Positions 6,302-9,873 of a stretch of 9,873 nucleotides of DNA are shown in pieces. The notes under the pieces were generated by a model, which was not told the origin of the DNA, searched no databases, and saw nothing but the letters and a program-made list of their open reading frames with translations. This stretch comes from a bacterium. Its GTDB lineage: Bacteria > Patescibacteriota > Saccharimonadia > UBA4664. Numbering within the stretch: the stretch's first letter is position 1; each line of letters begins with the position of its first letter. The translations under genes were made by a program, and so were the position numbers. Where the stretch lies: NCBI GenBank assembly GCA_027449805.1, contig DAIDKY010000029.1:1-9873 (forward strand), in the 5' to 3' direction.

Positions 6302-6873
6302 TGGCCAAGACGGTCTATCAAATCTGCGTCTCGGGAGCAGCCCGCGGCGATTCGGTCGAGTTGGGCCGTAAGCTCAGCCAGGCCGCCGGACGGGAGATTG
6401 CGGCGCGCGGACATATCACCTTGACCGGCGCGACAACCGGGCTGCCATATTACGCGGCCAAAGCCGCTCAGGTCGCGGGAGGCGTCTCGATGGGGTTTTC
6501 GCCGGCAGCATCTCGTCTGGCTCACGTTAAGAAATATCGCTTACCTCTCGATGCTTATGACTGCGTACTCTATACCGGATTCGAGTACACCGGGCGCAAC
6601 TTGCTGCTTGTACGTTCCTGCGACGCCGTCATTATGGTCGGCGGCCGCATCGGGACTCTGAATGAACTTACTATTGCGATCGAGGAACATAAGCCGATCG
6701 GTGTTCTGCTCGGTTCAGGCGGCATGACGGCCGAGGTGGAACGTGTTATTAAGACAGCCAAACGGACTCGCACCGGAATAATCTTTGGCCACGATCCAGC
6801 CAAGCTCGTCGACGAGCTCATCACAGTAGTGCACAGGAAATCACATCGTGTGGAAATGATACGAGAGAGCTAG
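6301..6873 (+). CDS. SLOG/LOG-like Rossmann protein (DprA-related family 1 type)
   Basis: From GTG at 6301 this is a 190-aa protein of the SLOG superfamily, resembling the TIGR00725 group and LOG phosphoribohydrolases, which cleave nucleoside 5'-monophosphates to base plus ribose 5-phosphate. The N-terminal strand leads to VSGAARGD (10-17), then LTGATTGLPYYAA (41-53), and the nucleotide loop VGGRIGTLNE (113-122). Aligned to LOG on the GT, R99 and E122 fall on the catalytic Arg and Glu without a gap. However, the usual MHERK is YTGRN, and the PGGxGT loop reads GGRIGT. Activity is therefore uncertain; it may only bind nucleotides. GTG is chosen because it overlaps the previous TAG (TAGTG) and has GGAG at 6289-6292 with eight-base spacing. 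An ATG at 6202 in the same frame would run deep into the preceding gene. Confidence 0.78.
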   Translation: MAKTVYQICVSGAARGDSVELGRKLSQAAGREIAARGHITLTGATTGLPYYAAKAAQVAGGVSMGFSPAASRLAHVKKYRLPLDAYDCVLYTGFEYTGRNLLLVRSCDAVIMVGGRIGTLNELTIAIEEHKPIGVLLGSGGMTAEVERVIKTAKRTRTGIIFGHDPAKLVDELITVVHRKSHRVEMIRES

Positions 6874-6919
6874 CCTAATGCCGCCGACGAACCGTTGATC
6901 GACGCGTGAGATAGATAAG

Positions 6920-6928
6920 TGCTAGAAT
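6920..6928 (+). promoter_or_regulatory. Extended -10 promoter of bPH2 membrane gene
   Basis: TGCTAGAAT is an extended -10 ending six bases before the ATG at 6935. Transcription would begin at about the A of the start codon, so the mRNA should be leaderless. No Shine-Dalgarno precedes this ATG. The 61-bp gap after the SLOG gene (6874-6934) shows no convincing hairpin terminator. Confidence 0.6.
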
Positions 6929-6934
6929 AATCCC

Positions 6935-7747
6935 ATGGATCTCGGTTTTACTTTGGCCAAAGACGAAACGGTACTTAGAAAGGTCAATCGGCACTGGATC
7001 GTGCTGGTCCCAGTGGTTGCATCATCGATCGGTGCGATACTTATTGCCGTTGGTATTACTTATCTCTACGGCCGTTATCGCAGCAACTTCCCGGCCACTA
7101 TGACCGGTACCGGTTTAATGATCTTCGATGTCATTATGGTTGTATTTGCTATCGGACTCTTCTATGCCGGTTTCTGGGTCTATCGACGTAATTTTTTGGT
7201 ACTCACTAACCAGCATCTTGTACGCGTCGAGCAGAAGGGGTTGTTTGCTCGTAGTGTCTCTCAGTTGGCTTTAGCTCGCGTACAGGACGTCTCCGGGTCA
7301 GTCCCGGGCTTTTTACCGACCGTTCTCGGTTACGGTAATCTGACCGTTGAGACTGCCGGAGCCGAGGACAACTTCGTCTTTACGAATATCTATACCCCTG
7401 CCGATGTAGCCTCTGCTTGTCTTAAGGCCCACGAGGCTTATACGCCGTCGGTCGAGGCGACCGAACAGGCGCAGGCGGTTCAAGCTGCCGCCCTGCCGCC
7501 GAACCCCGTGCCACCGGCCGAGATGCCGATCCCAATGGCAACGTTGCCACCCGAACCGGCGCCAGCACCCGCACCATCGGTCGAGCCAACTCCAACTCCA
7601 GCTCCAGCCCCGGCGCCAGCTCCAGTTATGCCAGTTGCTGAGCCAATAGCGGCACCAACTCCTGCCCCAGAACCCGTCGCAGACGAACAGGGACCGATTC
7701 CCCTGGCCGAGTCGGTCACGGCCTCGATCGACCATCGCGATCAGTAA
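6935..7747 (+). CDS. Membrane protein with bacterial PH domain (bPH2, YdbS-like) and Pro/Ala-rich tail
   Basis: This 270-aa protein starts with a short charged cytosolic segment, followed by hydrophobic helices at about 21-45 and 60-83. A soluble domain then begins YRRNFLVLTNQHLVRVEQ (83-100) and runs through QLALARVQDVSG and YGNLTVETAG to about residue 168. That pattern (an LTNxRL-like strand, then a basic turn, then the Q-D-V strand) is the bacterial pleckstrin-homology domain bPH2 of YdbS/YdbT-type membrane proteins, whose biochemical role is poorly known. Residues about 186-248 form a Pro/Ala-rich low-complexity linker with PAPAP runs, ending in a short acidic tail. Such tails are usually disordered spacers; with this topology it probably lies in the cytosol. 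It is a single gene with its own promoter, unlinked to the metabolic operons. The domain call is good; the cellular role is unknown. Confidence 0.78.
   Translation: MDLGFTLAKDETVLRKVNRHWIVLVPVVASSIGAILIAVGITYLYGRYRSNFPATMTGTGLMIFDVIMVVFAIGLFYAGFWVYRRNFLVLTNQHLVRVEQKGLFARSVSQLALARVQDVSGSVPGFLPTVLGYGNLTVETAGAEDNFVFTNIYTPADVASACLKAHEAYTPSVEATEQAQAVQAAALPPNPVPPAEMPIPMATLPPEPAPAPAPSVEPTPTPAPAPAPAPVMPVAEPIAAPTPAPEPVADEQGPIPLAESVTASIDHRDQ
7552..7680 (+). repeat. Low-complexity Pro/Ala-coding tract
   Basis: Imperfect GCTCCA/GCACCA/ACTCCA hexamer-like repeats encode the PAPAPAP-type linker of the bPH2 protein. For example, GCCAGCTCCAG-like units recur around 7598-7625. Slippage could vary tail length between strains. 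The long open frames on the opposite strand here are composition shadows. Confidence 0.6.
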
Positions 7748-7753
7748 ACCAGG

Positions 7754-7759
7754 TATAAT
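7754..7759 (+). promoter_or_regulatory. -10 promoter of uvrB
   Basis: A perfect TATAAT sits in the 20-bp gap after the bPH2 gene and ends eight bases before the uvrB ATG at 7768. The bases before it (AGG) are not a TGn element. Expected transcription start is 7766-7768, again leaderless, and there is no usable Shine-Dalgarno. I saw no LexA-type SOS box in this short region. Confidence 0.55.
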
Positions 7760-7767
7760 AGGCTCAT

Positions 7768-9732
7768 ATGCCTAAATTCAAGTTGAACAGCCAGTATAAG
7801 CCGGCCGGCGATCAGCCGCAGGCGATCGATAAACTCGTGCAGGGCCTCGAGTCGGGTCTGCGCGACCAGACTCTCCTGGGCGTGACCGGCTCGGGCAAGA
7901 CCTTTACTATGGCTAATATCGTCCAACAGGTGCAACGCCCGACTTTAGTGTTGAGCCATAACAAGACACTTGCGGCACAACTATACGCTGAGTTTCGTCA
8001 GTTTTTCCCCGATAATGCGGTTCAGTACTTCGTTTCGTACTACGACTATTATCAGCCAGAAGCATACATTGCCCGTAGCGACACCTACATTGAGAAGGAC
8101 TCGTCGATTAACGAAGAAATCGACCGTTTGCGCCATGCTGCCACGATGAGTCTACTGACACGCAAGGACGTTTTAATTGTGGCTTCGGTAAGCTGTATTT
8201 ACGGTCTAGGTAATGTCAGTGATTATACCGCTATGACGATCGAATTGAAGGTCGGCGAGGTGCGTAAACGCGATAAGTTATTGCGACAGCTCAATGACAT
8301 TCAGTACCAGCGAAACGATATTGAGTTTACTCGTGGTAAGTTTCGCGTTAGGGGGGATGTTATTGATATCTATCCAATCGGCGAGGAGACGGCCTATCGG
8401 CTCGAGTTCTTTGGCGACGAGTTAGAGCGGATCCGGCAGTTAGATCCGCTAACGGGCGAGATTATGGGCGAGCGGCAGGAGCTCAAGATATTCCCTGGCA
8501 AGCACTACGTTACTCCGCAGGAGCAGTTGCGATCGGCGGTGACCCAGATCGAGGCCGAATTAGAGCAACGAACGGCCGAGTTAGCCAACGAGGGCAAGCT
8601 GCTCGAAGCCCAGCGCCTGCGCCAGCGCACAAAGTTTGATCTGGAGATGATCGCGGAGACCGGTTTCGTTTCGGGGATCGAGAACTATTCGCGTTTTTTG
8701 AGCAACCGTGAACCGGGTGAACAGCCCGCCACATTGCTCGATTACTTTCCCGACGACTTCTTGATGTTCGTCGATGAGAGTCATATCACCTTGCCACAGG
8801 TACGTGGCATGTATAACGGTGACCGAGCACGCAAAGAGAATCTAGTGGAGTACGGTTTTAGGCTCCCCAGCGCCTTTGATAATCGACCGTTAAAGTTTCC
8901 CGAGTTCGAGCGGCACATTAATCAGGCAATTTATGTCAGCGCTACGCCGGCTGAGTTTGAGTTGTCTAAGAGTCAACAGGTGGTGGAACAGGTCATTCGT
9001 CCTACGGGACTGGTCGATCCGATCATCGAGGTTCGGCCGATCAATCATCAGATAGATGATCTTTTGGCCGAGATTCGCTCCACCGTAGCCAAGAAGCAAC
9101 GAGTTTTAGTGACGACTTTAACCAAACGCATGGCCGAGGATCTGACCGAGTATTTGGCCGAAGCCGGGGTCAAGGTGCAGTACCTCCATTCCGAGGTGCA
9201 GACGCTCGACCGAATCGACATTCTGGAAGATCTTCGTGCCGGTGTTTTTGATGTAGTGGTGGGTATCAACCTCCTACGCGAAGGCTTGGACCTGCCTGAG
9301 GTCTCATTGGTAGCGATCCTTGATGCCGACAAGGAAGGTTTCTTGCGCGGCGAGGCTGCCTTGATTCAGACCATCGGACGTGCCGCCAGGCACGTCGAGG
9401 GGCGAGTGATAATGTACGCCGACAACATGACCCGCAGTATGACGGCGGCCATCGAGACGACCAAAGCCCGGCGTGAGGTACAAGAAGCCTATAACAAGGA
9501 ACATGGAATCACTGCAACCGGCATACAAAAGGCTATGCGCGAACGTATGCAGGCAGAGGTAGAAGTCGAAACGGCCGATATTAAACCCTTAAACATCGAT
9601 GAGATCCCCAAGGACGAGCGCAAGCACTTGGTTGCGGAGCTCTCGGCGCAGATGCAGCTTGCAGCAGAGAACCTGCAGTTCGAGAAGGCGGCGGCTTTGC
9701 GCGACCAGATCGATGAGCTAGTCATCTCATGA
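7768..9732 (+). CDS. uvrB: Excinuclease ABC subunit B, UvrB
   Basis: This 654-aa protein is essentially full length (family about 660-680). UvrB is the helicase-like damage-verifying subunit of nucleotide excision repair; UvrA loads it onto lesions and it recruits UvrC for incision. Walker A is GVTGSGKT at 38-45. The damage-probing beta-hairpin has its tyrosines at Y91, Y92, Y94, Y95 in YYDYYQPEAYI. Walker B is DESH at 336-339, motif SATP is at 391-394, and helicase motif VI is QTIGRAARH at 534-542. The C-terminal UVR motif that contacts UvrC occupies about 614-651, ending LRDQIDEL. All key residues are present, so it should be active. It has its own promoter and is not coupled to neighbours. 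Its TGA stop lies at the start of the IstB fragment, so the last two to four codons may belong to the joined sequence and not the native gene. Confidence 0.96.
   Translation: MPKFKLNSQYKPAGDQPQAIDKLVQGLESGLRDQTLLGVTGSGKTFTMANIVQQVQRPTLVLSHNKTLAAQLYAEFRQFFPDNAVQYFVSYYDYYQPEAYIARSDTYIEKDSSINEEIDRLRHAATMSLLTRKDVLIVASVSCIYGLGNVSDYTAMTIELKVGEVRKRDKLLRQLNDIQYQRNDIEFTRGKFRVRGDVIDIYPIGEETAYRLEFFGDELERIRQLDPLTGEIMGERQELKIFPGKHYVTPQEQLRSAVTQIEAELEQRTAELANEGKLLEAQRLRQRTKFDLEMIAETGFVSGIENYSRFLSNREPGEQPATLLDYFPDDFLMFVDESHITLPQVRGMYNGDRARKENLVEYGFRLPSAFDNRPLKFPEFERHINQAIYVSATPAEFELSKSQQVVEQVIRPTGLVDPIIEVRPINHQIDDLLAEIRSTVAKKQRVLVTTLTKRMAEDLTEYLAEAGVKVQYLHSEVQTLDRIDILEDLRAGVFDVVVGINLLREGLDLPEVSLVAILDADKEGFLRGEAALIQTIGRAARHVEGRVIMYADNMTRSMTAAIETTKARREVQEAYNKEHGITATGIQKAMRERMQAEVEVETADIKPLNIDEIPKDERKHLVAELSAQMQLAAENLQFEKAAALRDQIDELVIS
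9723..9732. other. Probable chimeric junction: uvrB to istB
   Basis: The bases CATCTCATGA fit both the end of uvrB (last residues and TGA) and an IstB gene, where the same bases read HLM in the GKTHLMTALG stretch after Walker A. GC rises from roughly 50% to about 66% (hand count) beyond it. No IS terminal inverted repeat or target duplication is visible, and IstB is entered in mid-domain, so this is not a normal insertion boundary. Confidence 0.65.
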
Positions 9733-9873
9733 CCGCGCTGGGCCACGCCGCCTGCTTGCGTGGTCACTCGGTGCTGTTCACCGGCGCCATTGAAATCATC
9801 AACACGCTGTCTGCCGCGCACGCCACCGGCAGCATCAAGCGCGCGCTACATCACTACGTCAAGCCGCAGGTCC
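9729..9873 (+). mobile_element. istB: IS21-family IstB ATPase fragment, partial at both ends
   Basis: This frame reads HLMTALGHAACLRGHSVLF, then IINTLSAA and LHHYVKPQ, and continues off the window. It matches the AAA+ ATPase IstB, the helper protein of IS21-family transposition, just after its Walker A. The GKT of Walker A itself and the whole N-terminal part are missing, displaced by uvrB. About 48 residues remain of a protein normally near 250. GC-rich codons and wording resemble proteobacterial copies. It is probably a fragment of another genome or of a high-copy IS attached to the contig end, not an element inserted in this chromosome. The family call is good; its placement here is doubtful. 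Confidence 0.75.

Noticed and set aside
6874..6934. A terminator or small RNA in the 61-bp gap after the SLOG gene.
   Set aside because: No stable hairpin followed by a T-run can be drawn by eye; only the extended -10 is supported.
7313..7735. Long minus-strand frames opposite the bPH2 gene (Trp/Arg-rich and Gly/Ala-rich).
   Set aside because: They are composition shadows of the Pro/Ala-coding tract, with repetitive, non-protein-like sequence.
4113..9732. Recoded genome with TGA as glycine (Gracilibacteria/Absconditabacteria).
   Set aside because: TGA ends the HAD, PfkB and uvrB genes at sensible positions, and no gene needs TGA read-through.
9729..9873. A real IS21 insertion at the 3' end of uvrB.
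   Set aside because: An insertion would begin with a terminal inverted repeat and then istA. Here the sequence enters istB in mid-gene with no IS end or target duplication.
1..9873. A defence system, CRISPR array, toxin-antitoxin pair or prophage.
   Set aside because: I found no repeats of CRISPR type and no nuclease, toxin or phage gene. The SLOG protein sits in a metabolic-looking operon without the effector partners seen in SLOG-based defence systems.

Overview
The body of the window (about 150-9730) looks like a compact bacterial genome, most likely from the Patescibacteria/CPR and plausibly Saccharibacteria (TM7)-like. I base this on the split transketolase, the dense gene packing with 1-8 bp overlaps, the gene content, and operon-leading genes that sit directly behind a -10 box. 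TGA is used as a stop in several genes, which argues against the recoded Gracilibacteria/Absconditabacteria. The lineage is inferred from gene character, not from a database search.

Layout: (1) 1-150 is a GC-rich fragment of a proteobacterial-type parvulin (PpiC/SurA-like) prolyl isomerase, fused in frame to a transketolase N-terminal-half gene. (2) About 151-2978, plus strand, is a tightly coupled sugar-phosphate operon: end of transketolase N-subunit, transketolase C-subunit, class II fructose-bisphosphate aldolase, HAD-family hydrolase. (3) 2931-4031, minus strand, is a transaldolase whose 3' end overlaps the HAD gene convergently by 48 bp. (4) 4032-4112 is a divergent promoter region with two extended -10 boxes and a perfect 14-bp palindrome. 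(5) 4113-6873, plus strand, is a second coupled operon: PfkB-family kinase, an unrecognised 407-aa protein, and a SLOG/LOG-like protein. (6) 6935-7747 is a membrane bPH2-domain protein with a Pro/Ala-rich tail. (7) 7768-9732 is a complete uvrB. (8) 9729-9873 is a GC-rich fragment of an IS21-type IstB ATPase, joined in mid-gene at the uvrB stop codon.

Transketolase, transaldolase, aldolase and a PfkB kinase together cover the non-oxidative pentose phosphate rearrangements and triose/hexose interconversion. This is the route proposed to bypass missing phosphofructokinase in many CPR genomes. The SLOG protein keeps the Arg/Glu pair of LOG phosphoribohydrolases, so the second operon could in principle release ribose 5-phosphate into this pathway; that is inference only.

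The main caution is that both ends look chimeric. Each end is about 65% GC (hand count), carries a proteobacterial-type gene fragment cut in mid-domain, and meets the interior at a short stretch compatible with both partners. I read these as assembly or amplification joins, not biology. I see no defence system, CRISPR, RNA gene or convincing new system. The most interesting real signals are the divergent operator candidate, the apparent leaderless promoters, and the unknown gene coupled to the kinase and SLOG genes.
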